From Micromonospora saelicesensis (lineage in GTDB: Bacteria; Actinomycetota; Actinomycetes; Mycobacteriales; Micromonosporaceae), in assembly GCF_900091575.1 (NCBI RefSeq), contig NZ_FMCR01000002.1, positions 837,760 to 901,759 on the forward strand: a stretch of 64,000 bases of DNA, written 5' to 3'. The notes below the pieces were generated by a model. The model did not search any database and was not told where the DNA came from. It worked only from the letters and a program-made list of their open reading frames with translations. How positions within the stretch are numbered: position 1 is the stretch's first letter; each line of letters opens with the position of its first letter. A program made the translations under genes and the position numbers. Of this stretch, positions 26,813-36,184 are shown one piece after another.

Positions 26813-28665
26813 GCCTGCGGCTCCAGCAGCAGCGGGGCGGAACGGGCACCGGTCAACTGCTGAGCCTGCTCGTACACCGCCGCCAACCGGGTCATCTTCA
26901 ACCGGATCTCGCGCTGCCGCTGCTCACGCAGGGAGGCATCGGTGTCGGCCTCCTGCTTCGCGCTGCGGAACGACTGCACGATGGCCTCCTGGAGCTCCTC
27001 GGTCAGCCCCGTGAAGTGGTCCCGCAGCATCCGCTGCACCTGCCGGGCGGCGTCGCGACAGTCTCGGATGATCCGGACGAAGAAGTCGTCGACGTGCCGC
27101 TGGATGGCCGTCTTGACCGTCGCCTGCCGACGACGGAGCAACTGCTTGCTCTCGTCACGAATGCTCTTGCCACCGAAGAGCGCCCCGATGCCGACCGAGA
27201 CCGGATTGATCATCGGCATGCCGGCCAGGGTGGTCGCCAGACCGAACATCAGCATGCCGCCGTACGAGCCCTTCATGCCGGTGAACAGCTTCTGGCCGGT
27301 GGTGAACCGGTCGATCGTCGGCCGTTGCAGCTCGGGCAGCCGCTCGCCGATGTCGTCCGGCATCGTCATCGACCAGGGCGGCAGCACGTCGTAGCCGTAC
27401 CGGTCGAAGTTGGCGGCCACCCGCCGGGCGATCCAGTCACAGCGCTGGATCAGCCACTCGTGGTTCGCCTCCGCCGCCTCCACCAGGCTCCGCTCCAGCC
27501 AGTCCTGAAAGGTGTCCCAGGCGACCAGCGGGTCGGCGGTGTCGAACGCCTCGTCCACCGCGCGCAGGATCTGCCGGGTCCGGTCACGCAGGTCGTACTC
27601 AAGGTCGGCGAGCAGGTCGGTGATCTCGTCGGTCAACGTGTTCTGCCACCGGGTGGAGCACCGGCGCAGCTCGTCGACCTCGCGCTGCGCCGCGTGCAGC
27701 CGGGAGATCGGCCCGGACTGCTCCTCGGCCTCCTGGGTCGCCAACTCGGCGCGCAGCGGCGCGGCCAACTGCTCCACCACCGTCCGGGCCACCGTCTGCA
27801 CCGCCGCCCGGGCCAGGTGGTCGCCCTTGCCGGCCAGGTCGCGTTGCAGACGGGCGATCAGCGCGGGGAAACCCGACTCGGCGTTGAGCCCACGGTCGTC
27901 GGCCGCGGCGGCGCGCAGTCGCAGCGCCGCCGAGACCGGGATCAGCGTCGCCGGAACGCCCGCCTCGGCCAGGTGCTGCCGGTTGCGCTCGGCGACCGTA
28001 CGCCAGTCCGCCACCAGATCGGTCTTGCTCTGCACCACCACCACGTTCGGATGCGAACGCATGATGTGCAGCAGCATGTTCAGCTCGGCGACCGACAACT
28101 CCCGAGTGGAGTCGGAGACCAGCAGCACGGTGTCCGCGCGGGCCGGTGCGGCGACCGAAGCGGCGGCGCCGATGCCGGTGACCTCGTCGGTGCCGGGAGT
28201 GTCCACCAGCACCAGCCCGGCACCGAGCAGGGCACGGGGCAGTCCGATCTCGACGTACGCCGGGCCGCCGCCCGGCCGACGTCCGACCAGGCCGGCCACG
28301 CCCGCCGCGACCTGGTTGAGCGCCACCGGGGTCCGCTCGACGGCCACCGCGTCGGCGGTGCCGATGGGGTGCCCCGGGGCTGGTGGGGGCGCCTGCGCCA
28401 CCGCCGCGGTGGGGGCCTCGGCGTGCCGCACCACGGTCGGCAGGACGGTCGTCCGGCCGTCGCCGACCGGGCAGGCCGGAGCGTTGATGATCGCGTTGAT
28501 CAGCTGACTCTTACCCTGGTTCGGCTCACCGACGACCAGGACACGCAGCGTCGGGTCCAGCAGTTGCGCGCGCTTCTGCCGCACCGTCTGAAGTAGGTCA
28601 CCGCGACCGTGTGCAGTGCACGTGCGAGCGATCTCGTCCAGCACGTCCAACCAGATCCCGGCCAT
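26809..28665 (-). CDS. Dynamin-like GTPase, IniA-like
   Basis: The 618-residue protein has G1 GEPNQGKS (about 46-53), G3 VDTPG (about 155) and G4 QSKTD (about 213-216), followed by a long helical stalk. A hydrophobic paddle (about 470-500, MLMFGLATTLAGMP...SVGIGALFGG) is where mycobacterial IniA inserts into lipid. The length is that of IniA (about 640 aa). ATG 28665 is preceded by a GTG (28668) that could also initiate. It is the middle gene of an iniB-iniA-iniC order, with overlapping stop/start to IniC. Probable role: membrane binding and fission or repair under envelope stress. Confidence 0.87.
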   Translation of the reverse strand: MAGIWLDVLDEIARTCTAHGRGDLLQTVRQKRAQLLDPTLRVLVVGEPNQGKSQLINAIINAPACPVGDGRTTVLPTVVRHAEAPTAAVAQAPPPAPGHPIGTADAVAVERTPVALNQVAAGVAGLVGRRPGGGPAYVEIGLPRALLGAGLVLVDTPGTDEVTGIGAAASVAAPARADTVLLVSDSTRELSVAELNMLLHIMRSHPNVVVVQSKTDLVADWRTVAERNRQHLAEAGVPATLIPVSAALRLRAAAADDRGLNAESGFPALIARLQRDLAGKGDHLARAAVQTVARTVVEQLAAPLRAELATQEAEEQSGPISRLHAAQREVDELRRCSTRWQNTLTDEITDLLADLEYDLRDRTRQILRAVDEAFDTADPLVAWDTFQDWLERSLVEAAEANHEWLIQRCDWIARRVAANFDRYGYDVLPPWSMTMPDDIGERLPELQRPTIDRFTTGQKLFTGMKGSYGGMLMFGLATTLAGMPMINPVSVGIGALFGGKSIRDESKQLLRRRQATVKTAIQRHVDDFFVRIIRDCRDAARQVQRMLRDHFTGLTEELQEAIVQSFRSAKQEADTDASLREQRQREIRLKMTRLAAVYEQAQQLTGARSAPLLLEPQA

Positions 28666-28780
28666 CACCGCACCAAGTGTGCGGATTTCGGCTCAATTAT
28701 CAAGAGGGACCGGATGTGGAACCGGGAAGGGCCGGATCGCCCGAGACGATCCGACCCTCCGCTCCGACCGGAGATCCGGA

Positions 28781-29662
28781 TCAGAGCAGACCGCCGGTGA
28801 TACCCAGCAGCCCGTGATCGGACGAGGCGTGTGAGTCGCCGAGCACACCATCGGTGACCCCACCGGTCACGTCACCGACCGTGTCGGTGACACCGGGGAG
28901 GAGGCTGTCCACCTGGTGCGTCACGCCGCCCACCGTCGACGGCACGTCGAGCGGCGGGACCCCGCCGACGATACCGCCGCCGTGCCCGAGGCCCAGCCCG
29001 TTGAGGGTGTCGTCGACACCCAGCGAGCTGACGACCCCGCCGAGCTGACCGTGGGTGCCGGAGAGGACACCACCGGTCAGGTCGCCGCCGATCAGGTTCG
29101 AGTCAGTGACGCCGAGCAGACCGGTCGGGTCGCCGACGGTGCCGGTCACGTCACCGAGCACCGGGTCCGCGATCGCGTCCACCGGCTGCACCACATCGGC
29201 GTCGAGGGTGTGCGCCACGTCGGAGACACCGGCCAGGTCGGTGTCGAGGCCGGACGGGCCGACACCCAGACCGATGCCCGGCAGCACGGTGACCCCGGCG
29301 GCGGCGGTCGACGGGTCGACCGCGATGGCGCCGAGCACGCCGGCCTTGACGTCCACGCCACTGGGCGAGCTGGTGACGCTGATCTGCTGCGCCACGCTCT
29401 GCAACTGACCCACCACGTCGGTGCTGTCGGTGAGCAGCGGGTCCAGCCCGAGCTGCCCGACCGGCGAGGCCAACGGCGCGAGGCCCGCTCCCGGCGCGTA
29501 GTCGACGACCAGCGGCACGACGTCCTGCACGTCCGCAGCGGTGATGTCGGTGAGCCCGGCGCCCCGCAACGCACCCTCGGGGTCGAGGTCGAAGGCCGAC
29601 CGCGCGTCCGGGTTCGTCAGTAGGTCGAGCACGAAGTCGTGGAGCGTCTGCTGCGAGTCCAT
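28781..29662 (-). CDS. IniB N-terminal-domain, Gly/Val/Asp-rich protein
   Basis: The 293-residue protein opens with a helical IniB-type domain (about 1-50: TLHDFVLDLLTNPDARSAFDLDPEGALRGAGLTDITAADVQDVVP by position), the signature of the mycobacterial iniB product. The remaining 230 residues are a low-complexity Gly/Val/Leu/Asp run with repeated GGV, DVTG and GLGV words and no Cys. There is no classical signal peptide. A GAGGAG ribosome-binding site precedes ATG 29662. It is the first gene of the iniBAC-like operon and divergent from the Hsp70/IniR-like operon. Role unknown; a surface or matrix-like filler is suggested for IniB. Confidence 0.85.
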   Translation of the reverse strand: MDSQQTLHDFVLDLLTNPDARSAFDLDPEGALRGAGLTDITAADVQDVVPLVVDYAPGAGLAPLASPVGQLGLDPLLTDSTDVVGQLQSVAQQISVTSSPSGVDVKAGVLGAIAVDPSTAAAGVTVLPGIGLGVGPSGLDTDLAGVSDVAHTLDADVVQPVDAIADPVLGDVTGTVGDPTGLLGVTDSNLIGGDLTGGVLSGTHGQLGGVVSSLGVDDTLNGLGLGHGGGIVGGVPPLDVPSTVGGVTHQVDSLLPGVTDTVGDVTGGVTDGVLGDSHASSDHGLLGITGGLL

Positions 29663-29962
29663 GTGCCGGTTCTCCTCGGATGTGGCATTGGCGGGTGTCG
29701 TACGTCGACAGTGACGACGCTATTGCCGGGGCCCGCCCCCGGGCATCGGGGCTGAGCCCGCATCCGGGCCGGTTGAACTAGGGGCTCCGCCACCTCGTAC
29801 GTTAGGGGGACAGGGGGAAACCGTCCCGGCGAGATTAGGGTCCCGACCAGGGACTGATCTCTGGTACGAACGTAGGAGCCCGCGGGGTTCGCCGGGGGTG
29901 GGTCGTCGGGCAGCCGACGCCATCGCCACCGACCGGCCGACTCACGGGGAGAGACAGAGACG
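29663..29962. promoter_or_regulatory. Divergent promoter region of the ini-like and Hsp70/IniR-like operons
   Basis: These 300 bp separate two divergent multigene operons and hold no gene. Two similar blocks, TCGTACGTTAGGGG (29795-29808) and GGTACGAACGTAGGAG (29863-29878), share GTACG and CGT(A/T)AGG words and are candidate sites for the LuxR/STAND regulator. A second GATTAGGG word lies at 29833-29840. Confidence 0.4.
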
Positions 29963-31222
29963 ATGCCGTACGTCCTGGGGATAGACATCGGAAGCAGCAA
30001 CACGGCCGCAGCCGTCGCACGACGACGCGGCGCGACCTGGACCCGTCCCGAGGCCGTCCCGCTGCGCGCCGGCTCACCTCTCATGCCGTCGGTGTTGTGC
30101 CTGGCCGAGGACGGTTCGCTGCGCGTCGGCGAGCCAGTGACCGACGACGGCAGCCGCACCACCCGGGACTTCGTCCACCGGATCGGCGACGACGTGCCGG
30201 TGCTGCTCGGCGGCGAGCCGTGCGCGCCGCAGACGCTGACCGCCGAGCTGGCGGCGTGGGTGGTGGAGCGGGTCCACGCCCTGGAGGGTGGGGCGGCCGA
30301 GGCGATCGTGCTCAGCCACCCGGCGGGGTGGCGCCCCTACCGGCGGGAGGTGCTGCATCGGGCCCTGTCGGACCTCGGCCTACGGCACGTGACGTTGCTG
30401 CCCCGCACGGTCACCGTCGCCGAGAGCCACGCCGCTCGCGGGTTCGCGGGCAGCACGGCCGTGGTCTACGCCCTGGGGGGCAACAGTTTCGAGGCGGCTC
30501 TGGTGCGCCGCACCCCGCGCGGCACGTACGAGACGTTCGGCACCCCGCAGGGACTCGACTCGATCGGCGGCGCCGACTTCGACGAGGCGCTCGCCGAGCA
30601 TGCTCGTACCGTGCTGGCCCGGGAGTTGGCCGCGACCGGGCGTCGCGGGGCCCAGGCCGCGCTGCGCGGGCTGCGCGCGGAGTGTGACCGGGTCAAGCGG
30701 GTGCTGACCGTCGACCTCACGGCCGACGTGGTGCTGACCCTGCCGACCGGCCCGGCGCGGGTGCCGGTGACCCGGGCACAGTTCGAGGCCATGATCCGCC
30801 CGACGGTGCAGGCCACCGTCGACCTCCTGCTCCGGGCCGTGCGCAGTGCCGACCTGACTCCTTCGCAGCTCGACGGCGTCCTGTTGGCCGGCGGCTCCAC
30901 CCGGGTCCCGCTCGTGACCGAGCTGATCGGCGCGGCCCTCCCGGTGCCCGTCGAGGTGGAGCCGGACGCACAGTTGACCGCCGCCACCGGGGCGGCGATG
31001 GCCGCCTGTCAGGTGGTGTCACCACGCCCTCGCCAGCCGCCGCCGGCCCGCGTTCCGGCCCCGGTCAGCGGTGCCGGGCGGGCCACCCTCCCGGCACCAC
31101 GCCGAGCCCATCACACCGTTCCGGGCGAACCGCCACCGCGGCCCCCGGTCCGGGTCCTCCCACTGGAACTGCCGAAGCCGTCCCGCCTGGCGCTGGCCCG
31201 CGGTCGTGGACGCGAAGGATAA
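29963..31222 (+). CDS. Hsp70-family protein, ATPase domain only
   Basis: The 419-residue protein has the DnaK-type actin fold: phosphate-1 loop VLGIDIGSSNT (residues 4-14), a phosphate-2 segment reading YALGGNSFEAAL where DnaK has a DLGGGTFD-like motif, and the adenosine motif LLAGGSTRVPLV near 315. The substrate-binding domain is absent. In its place is a Pro/Arg-rich disordered tail (about 355-419). The first Asp of phosphate-2 is Ala, which may weaken hydrolysis. The start has GGGGAGAG upstream. The gene is 5 bp from the IniR-like regulator gene and divergent from the ini-like operon, suggesting a regulatory or sensing ATPase, not a general chaperone. Confidence 0.85.
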   Translation: MPYVLGIDIGSSNTAAAVARRRGATWTRPEAVPLRAGSPLMPSVLCLAEDGSLRVGEPVTDDGSRTTRDFVHRIGDDVPVLLGGEPCAPQTLTAELAAWVVERVHALEGGAAEAIVLSHPAGWRPYRREVLHRALSDLGLRHVTLLPRTVTVAESHAARGFAGSTAVVYALGGNSFEAALVRRTPRGTYETFGTPQGLDSIGGADFDEALAEHARTVLARELAATGRRGAQAALRGLRAECDRVKRVLTVDLTADVVLTLPTGPARVPVTRAQFEAMIRPTVQATVDLLLRAVRSADLTPSQLDGVLLAGGSTRVPLVTELIGAALPVPVEVEPDAQLTAATGAAMAACQVVSPRPRQPPPARVPAPVSGAGRATLPAPRRAHHTVPGEPPPRPPVRVLPLELPKPSRLALARGRGREG

Positions 31223-31227
31223 CCCCG

Positions 31228-33789
31228 ATGATCATGAATGACCTCGCCGCACCAGGGTTGACCCTGGACAAGGGGTTGCAGGCGCTACTGGACACTGTCG
31301 CGCAGGACCCGACCGGCCCGCTCGCCGTCGGTGTCGCCGGCCCGGCCGGTCACGGAAAGACCGCGCTCCTCGCCGAGTTGGAGCGCATTCACCAGCGCGC
31401 CGGCATCGCCGTCCGCACGGCCGCCCCGGAGCCGGATGAGCCGGTCGACCCCGACACGGTGGTGCTGGTCGACGACGCACACCTGCTCGACGACGCGCGG
31501 ACCGAAGCGCTGCTGCGTCTGGTCGCCGGCCGGCGACACCGGTTGGTGGTGGCCCACCGCCCGTGGCCCCGGTCGGCGGCGTTCAGTGAGCTGGTCGACG
31601 CCCTGCGACGCGACGGGCAGGCCGTGCTGCTCACGCCGTTCACCCGGGAGCAGACCGCCGCCTATCTCGCCACCACACCCGAGCTGGGCCGCCCCGCCGA
31701 CCTGGTCGACTTCGTCCACACGCAGACCGCAGGCGTACCCCGGGACGTGGAACGGCTGGCCCGCGGCCTGGTCGGCCCGGAAACCCGGACCGGCACGGTG
31801 GACCCACCACGGTCCGTCATCCTCGAGTTCGGACCGGACCTGGACGTCCAGCCCGCCGCGGTACGACGACTGCTGCTCGCTGTCGCGGCCGGCGGGGCGC
31901 TGCCGGTGAGCATGCTCGGCGCGCTGCTGGGTCGAGACCCGGCCGGGGTGGACGAACTGATCGCCACGACCAGGGCGGCCGGGCTGCTCGGCGCCGACGG
32001 CCGGCTCGCACCGATCGTCCGGCAGGCGGTCGCGACACTCAGCCCCACCACCGAGCGGACAGCGGTCTGGCGGCGGCTCACCGAGTTGCAGCTCGCTCGG
32101 GGTGGCGCGGTGCTGCCGCTGGTCCGCTCCCTGCTCGCGGTCGGCGCGCTCGGCGACTGCCCGGCCGCGACCCTGGCCGCCGCGGCGGACGAGGCGCTGG
32201 CCGACGCGCCGGCGTTCGCCGCCGAACTGTTCGCGGCGGCCACGGCGGCTGGACAGCCGCCCAACGCGCGGCAGGCGCTCGCCGCCGCGCTCGCCGGTGA
32301 CCTCGACGACGCGCTTCGGCTGGCGGACCGGCTCCTGGCCACGGCCGCTCCCCCGGAGCGCTCCGAGGCGGCCGTGGTCGCCGCCACCGCCCTGGCCCAC
32401 CGTGGTCACGTCGGTCGCAGCGTCGAGCTGTTCCGGTGGTCGGGCACCGCCTCGGCGGCGGCCTTCGCCATCGTCGGCGGGCTGGCCACCGGTGACCCGG
32501 CCGCCAGCACCGAGTCACCGGCGGGTGACCCGGCGGGCGAGCCCCCGACCCTGCACGCCAGCGCCGCCCGACTGATGGCCAACGGTGTACGGGAGAGCGT
32601 GACCGGCCCGCCGACCGCCGCGCTCTCCGCGCTCGTGCAGGCCGCCGCGCTGCTGGAGCCGGACGGCCGGGCGGCGCTGCTGCCGGACAGCCCGGCGGCC
32701 CTCGCCGCGTTGACGGCGGTGCACTGCGGTGAGCTGGAAATCGCCGAGCGGGTGCTGCACCGCGCTCTGGGCGCCGGTGTCGGCGGCCCGCTGATGGCCC
32801 GCCGCCACCGGCTGTTGCAGGCCTGGATCCTGATGGTCCGTGGCGAGATCCACGCCGCCGGCGAGCGGCTCGCCACCGTGACGCTCGACGGGCGGCCACT
32901 GGAGTCACGCGACCAGCTCTTCGCCGCCGCGATCCGGATGGGCATCGGCCGGCGCAACAGTGACCTCGGGGCGCTCAAGCGGGGTTGGGGGCAGGCGCTG
33001 GAGGCCGTGGTGCGGCACCCCGTCGACCTGTTCACCCTGCTGCCGTTGGGTGAGATGGCCATCGCGGGCGCGCGGCTGGGTGACCTGGCCCGGCTGGAGC
33101 CGTACCTGCACCAGGGGCGTGCACTGCTCGACCGCCTCGGCAATCCACCACTGTGGAGTGTGCCGCTGCACTGGAGCGGGCTGCACGCCGCCATCCTGAC
33201 CGGCGAGCCGACGATCGCCGACGAACACGTCGCGGCGTTGCTCGCCACCGCTGGCCACAGCCGGTACGCGGCCGTGGTCGCCGCCGCCGCGGAGAGCTGG
33301 GTGGAGGTGCTCCGGGGAGTCGTCGACCCGATCCGGGTGGAGGCCGCCGCCCGAGGGCTGCACGACACCGGGTTGTGCTGGGACGGCGCCCGCCTCGCCG
33401 GGCAGGCCGCCATCCGCACGGCGGACCGGCGGGCGATGACCACCCTGCTGGAGTGCGCCCGAGCGTTGCAGGGGCGGCCTTCCGGTGGGCAGAGCGGGCA
33501 GACACCGACGACCGGTGCGAGCACAGCACGGGTCGCCGGCCCCACCCAGCACGGTCTCAGCGACCGCGAGTACGAGGTCGCCGAGCTGGTGCTGGCCGGA
33601 TTGACCTACCGGGAGATCGGCGATCGGCTCTTCATCTCGGCCAAGACCGTCGAACACCACGTGGCGCGGATGCGCAACCGGCTCAACTGCGCCAACCGCA
33701 CCGAACTGCTGGCGCTGCTGCGCACCCTCGTCGCCGACCGGGCCAGCGACACGGCCGGGCAACCGTGGCCGCAGCGGGCGTCCCGATGA
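31228..33789 (+). CDS. LuxR-type STAND ATPase regulator, IniR-like
   Basis: The 853-residue protein has a P-loop NTPase domain (Walker A GPAGHGKTALL about residue 38, Walker B TVVLVDDAHLL), a long Ala/Leu-rich helical-repeat sensor region (about 280-760), and a C-terminal LuxR helix-turn-helix (LSDREYEVAELVLAGLTYREIGDRL and KTVEHHVARMRNRL). Size and layout match the LAL/STAND regulators. The mycobacterial regulator of iniBAC (IniR, Rv0339c, a signal-transduction ATPase of similar size lying next to iniB) is the closest functional precedent. Position next to an ini-like operon makes control of that operon likely. ATG overlaps nothing upstream; its stop overlaps the CvnA-like start (ATGA). Confidence 0.85.
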   Translation: MIMNDLAAPGLTLDKGLQALLDTVAQDPTGPLAVGVAGPAGHGKTALLAELERIHQRAGIAVRTAAPEPDEPVDPDTVVLVDDAHLLDDARTEALLRLVAGRRHRLVVAHRPWPRSAAFSELVDALRRDGQAVLLTPFTREQTAAYLATTPELGRPADLVDFVHTQTAGVPRDVERLARGLVGPETRTGTVDPPRSVILEFGPDLDVQPAAVRRLLLAVAAGGALPVSMLGALLGRDPAGVDELIATTRAAGLLGADGRLAPIVRQAVATLSPTTERTAVWRRLTELQLARGGAVLPLVRSLLAVGALGDCPAATLAAAADEALADAPAFAAELFAAATAAGQPPNARQALAAALAGDLDDALRLADRLLATAAPPERSEAAVVAATALAHRGHVGRSVELFRWSGTASAAAFAIVGGLATGDPAASTESPAGDPAGEPPTLHASAARLMANGVRESVTGPPTAALSALVQAAALLEPDGRAALLPDSPAALAALTAVHCGELEIAERVLHRALGAGVGGPLMARRHRLLQAWILMVRGEIHAAGERLATVTLDGRPLESRDQLFAAAIRMGIGRRNSDLGALKRGWGQALEAVVRHPVDLFTLLPLGEMAIAGARLGDLARLEPYLHQGRALLDRLGNPPLWSVPLHWSGLHAAILTGEPTIADEHVAALLATAGHSRYAAVVAAAAESWVEVLRGVVDPIRVEAAARGLHDTGLCWDGARLAGQAAIRTADRRAMTTLLECARALQGRPSGGQSGQTPTTGASTARVAGPTQHGLSDREYEVAELVLAGLTYREIGDRLFISAKTVEHHVARMRNRLNCANRTELLALLRTLVADRASDTAGQPWPQRASR

Positions 33790-35738
33790 CCCGTAACGAC
33801 GTTCGGCTGATCCGGACCAGGCTGGCCGTGCTGGCCGCCGTGCTGATCACGCTCTGGTCGTACACGGCCTACGTGTCCAGCCAGGACGCCGTCGACCTGC
33901 TGCGCGTCCGGGCGCTGGCGGACACGCTGGGCCAGCCCATCGACCGCCTGATTCTGAGCCTGCAGACGGAACGCCGGATCACCGCCGAGACGATCGCCGG
34001 GGCGGGGCAGACGACCCCAGCGCTGGTCGGGGCCCGCGAAGGCACCGACCGGGCCGCCGCCGAGATCCGCGAGTTCACGAAGGGCCGTGACCTCCGGCTG
34101 CTCAGCGCCGGCAGCGTCCGCGACCGGGCCGGCGAGCTGGTCCGACGGCTCGACGGCCTGGGCACGACCCGATCCCAGGTCGACACCGGCCGGCTCGACC
34201 AGGGCGCGGCAGTCGACGGGTACGACGAGGTCATCGACGTCGCCTTCCGGGTGTACGGCCCGGAGTGGGGCGCGTACGAGAGCGGGTTGGCCGCCGACAC
34301 CCGCGCGGTGATCGCGCTGGCCCGCGCCCGGGAGTTGCTCGCCCGGGAGGACACAGTGGTCAGCGCTGCCCTGACCGGTGCACGGCTCGGCGCCGACGAG
34401 CGGCGCCGGCTGACCGCACTGGTCAGCATCCAGCGGCACGCGTGCACCGAGGCCGCGGCCGGGCTTCCGCCCGACGGCCAGGACGAGCATCAGCGCCTCG
34501 CGGCCGGCCCCGAGTTCGCGACTCTGCTCGCCCTGGAGGACCGGCTGCTGCTCCAGCCCGGCACCGCCAACGCCCTGGCCGGTCTCACAATCCAGGGCTG
34601 GCGGGCCGCGGCGGACGCCGCCCTCGGCGCGCTGCAGACACTGGTGACGGACACCGCCCGCAGCAGCGTCGAGCGGGCCACCCCCGGTGCCGCCGTGCTC
34701 ATCGCCCGTACCGGGGCCGTGGTGGGGCTCGGCCTCATCGTCGTGCTCGTGCTCCTGCTGAGCTGGGCGGGCACCGTCCGACGCCTGACCGACGAGCTGA
34801 CCAGGACCGACGCCGACCTTCCGGCTCCGGTGCCGGGCACGCCGGCCGCAGCCCAGGAACCGGCGACGCCGGGGGGTGACGCCGAGCGGGAGCTGTTCCT
34901 GGGGCTGACCCGACGCAACCAGGTCCTGCTGCGCGACCAGCTCAGCCTGCTGGACGGGATGCAACGTCGGGAACGGTCCACCGAGGAATCCGGCGAGCTG
35001 TTCCACCTCGACCACCTCACCACCCGGGTCCGCCGCAACGTGGAGAAACTGATCACCCTGGCCGGCGCGACACCCGCCCGCCGCTGGCGACGCCCGGTGC
35101 CACTGCTCGACGTGGCGCGCGGCGCGGTCGCCGAGGTGCCGGACTACCACCGGGTCCTGATCGCGCCGCACTGGCCGTGGTCGCTCGCGGGGCCGGCCGT
35201 CACGGACGTCATCCACCTGCTGGCGGAGCTGATCGAGAACGCTCTTGCCTTCTCCGGGGCGGAGACCACCGTCCGGGTCAGCGGCGAACAGCGACCGCAG
35301 GGGTGTGCCGTCCTCGTCGTCGACGACGGGCCCGGCCTGGACGCCGCCGCGCTGGCCGAGGCGAACCACCTGCTCGGCAATCCCCCACCGGACGGCCCGC
35401 CCGCGGGCCTCGCCGGCTGGTACGCCGCCGCCGTACTCGCCGGCCGCTGCGGCGCCCAGGTCTCGCTACGCCCCAGCCGGCGCGGCGGAACGGCCGCCAT
35501 CGTGCTCCTACCCTCCCGGCTGATCACGGTCGCCGACGCCGGCCGTGCACCGACAGACGCACCACCCGACAGCCCGTTCCCACCGGCCCGCACCGGCGCC
35601 GACCTGACCGATCCCAACGGCGACGGCGCGCTGCCGACGCGGGTCCGCCACAACGGGCCGACCGGCCCGGAACACGGCAGGACCAGCCTCGACACGGTTG
35701 AGTTGCCGGTCGCCAGAACAGCAAGGAGACAACAATGA
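33786..35738 (+). CDS. Conservon CvnA-like sensor histidine kinase (nitrate/nitrite-sensor-like)
   Basis: The 650-residue protein has a membrane helix (about 10-30), a large helical extracytoplasmic domain (about 40-300) resembling NIT sensor domains, and a second helix (about 300-330, TGAVVGLGLIVVLVLLL). A cytoplasmic kinase part follows, with the conservon-type H-box LFHLDHLTTRVRRN and a HATPase with N-box LLAELIENALAFSG and G1 VVDDGPGLD. A disordered, Pro/Asp-rich C-tail is typical of CvnA. No response regulator is encoded nearby. The 4-bp overlaps with the regulator and roadblock genes show coupled translation. The signal it senses is unknown. Confidence 0.87.
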   Translation: MTRNDVRLIRTRLAVLAAVLITLWSYTAYVSSQDAVDLLRVRALADTLGQPIDRLILSLQTERRITAETIAGAGQTTPALVGAREGTDRAAAEIREFTKGRDLRLLSAGSVRDRAGELVRRLDGLGTTRSQVDTGRLDQGAAVDGYDEVIDVAFRVYGPEWGAYESGLAADTRAVIALARARELLAREDTVVSAALTGARLGADERRRLTALVSIQRHACTEAAAGLPPDGQDEHQRLAAGPEFATLLALEDRLLLQPGTANALAGLTIQGWRAAADAALGALQTLVTDTARSSVERATPGAAVLIARTGAVVGLGLIVVLVLLLSWAGTVRRLTDELTRTDADLPAPVPGTPAAAQEPATPGGDAERELFLGLTRRNQVLLRDQLSLLDGMQRRERSTEESGELFHLDHLTTRVRRNVEKLITLAGATPARRWRRPVPLLDVARGAVAEVPDYHRVLIAPHWPWSLAGPAVTDVIHLLAELIENALAFSGAETTVRVSGEQRPQGCAVLVVDDGPGLDAAALAEANHLLGNPPPDGPPAGLAGWYAAAVLAGRCGAQVSLRPSRRGGTAAIVLLPSRLITVADAGRAPTDAPPDSPFPPARTGADLTDPNGDGALPTRVRHNGPTGPEHGRTSLDTVELPVARTARRQQ

Positions 35739-36184
35739 CGTCTGCAGTGGTCACCGAGGACGGCCTGACCGACGCCCTGAACAACCTGGTCGACCGGGTG
35801 CACGGTGCGGAGTTCGCAGTGGTGCTCTCACCGGACGGGCTGCCGCTCGGCGGCTCGCGGCGGGTGGGGGCGAAGCTGGCCGAGCAGATCTCCGGCGTGG
35901 TCGCCGGACTGATCGCGTTGGGGCTGGCGGCCACCCGGACCTGTGACGCGGGTCGGCTGCGTCAGGTAGTGGTGCAGATGTCGCGAGCGTTCCTGTTCAT
36001 CGCCACCATCCCGAACGGGACCATCCTCACCGTGCGGATCGCCGGTGACGACGTCGAGGTCGGTGACATGGCGTACGAGGTGGCGCTCTTCGTGGGGCAG
36101 GCCGAACAGCACCTGCCGATCACGCTAGGCCCGGCCTCCTCGGTGACGATCGGGGACACTGGTGCACACCAGCGGCACCACTGA
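35735..36184 (+). CDS. Conservon CvnB-like roadblock/LC7 protein
   Basis: The 149-residue protein has the roadblock/LC7 fold seen in MglB and streptomycete CvnB: GLTDALNNLVDRVHGAEFAVVLSPDGLPLGGS and QISGVVAGLIALGLA by position. Roadblock proteins usually regulate a small Ras-like GTPase, but no such GTPase is in this operon. ATG 35735 has AAGGAG and overlaps the CvnA-like stop. It overlaps the next gene by 23 nt. Confidence 0.88.
   Translation: MTSAVVTEDGLTDALNNLVDRVHGAEFAVVLSPDGLPLGGSRRVGAKLAEQISGVVAGLIALGLAATRTCDAGRLRQVVVQMSRAFLFIATIPNGTILTVRIAGDDVEVGDMAYEVALFVGQAEQHLPITLGPASSVTIGDTGAHQRHH

Noticed and set aside
25352..28665. Dynamin pair as a general DynA/DynB sporulation system
   Set aside because: The IniB-type gene directly upstream and the order IniB-IniA-IniC point to the ini family.
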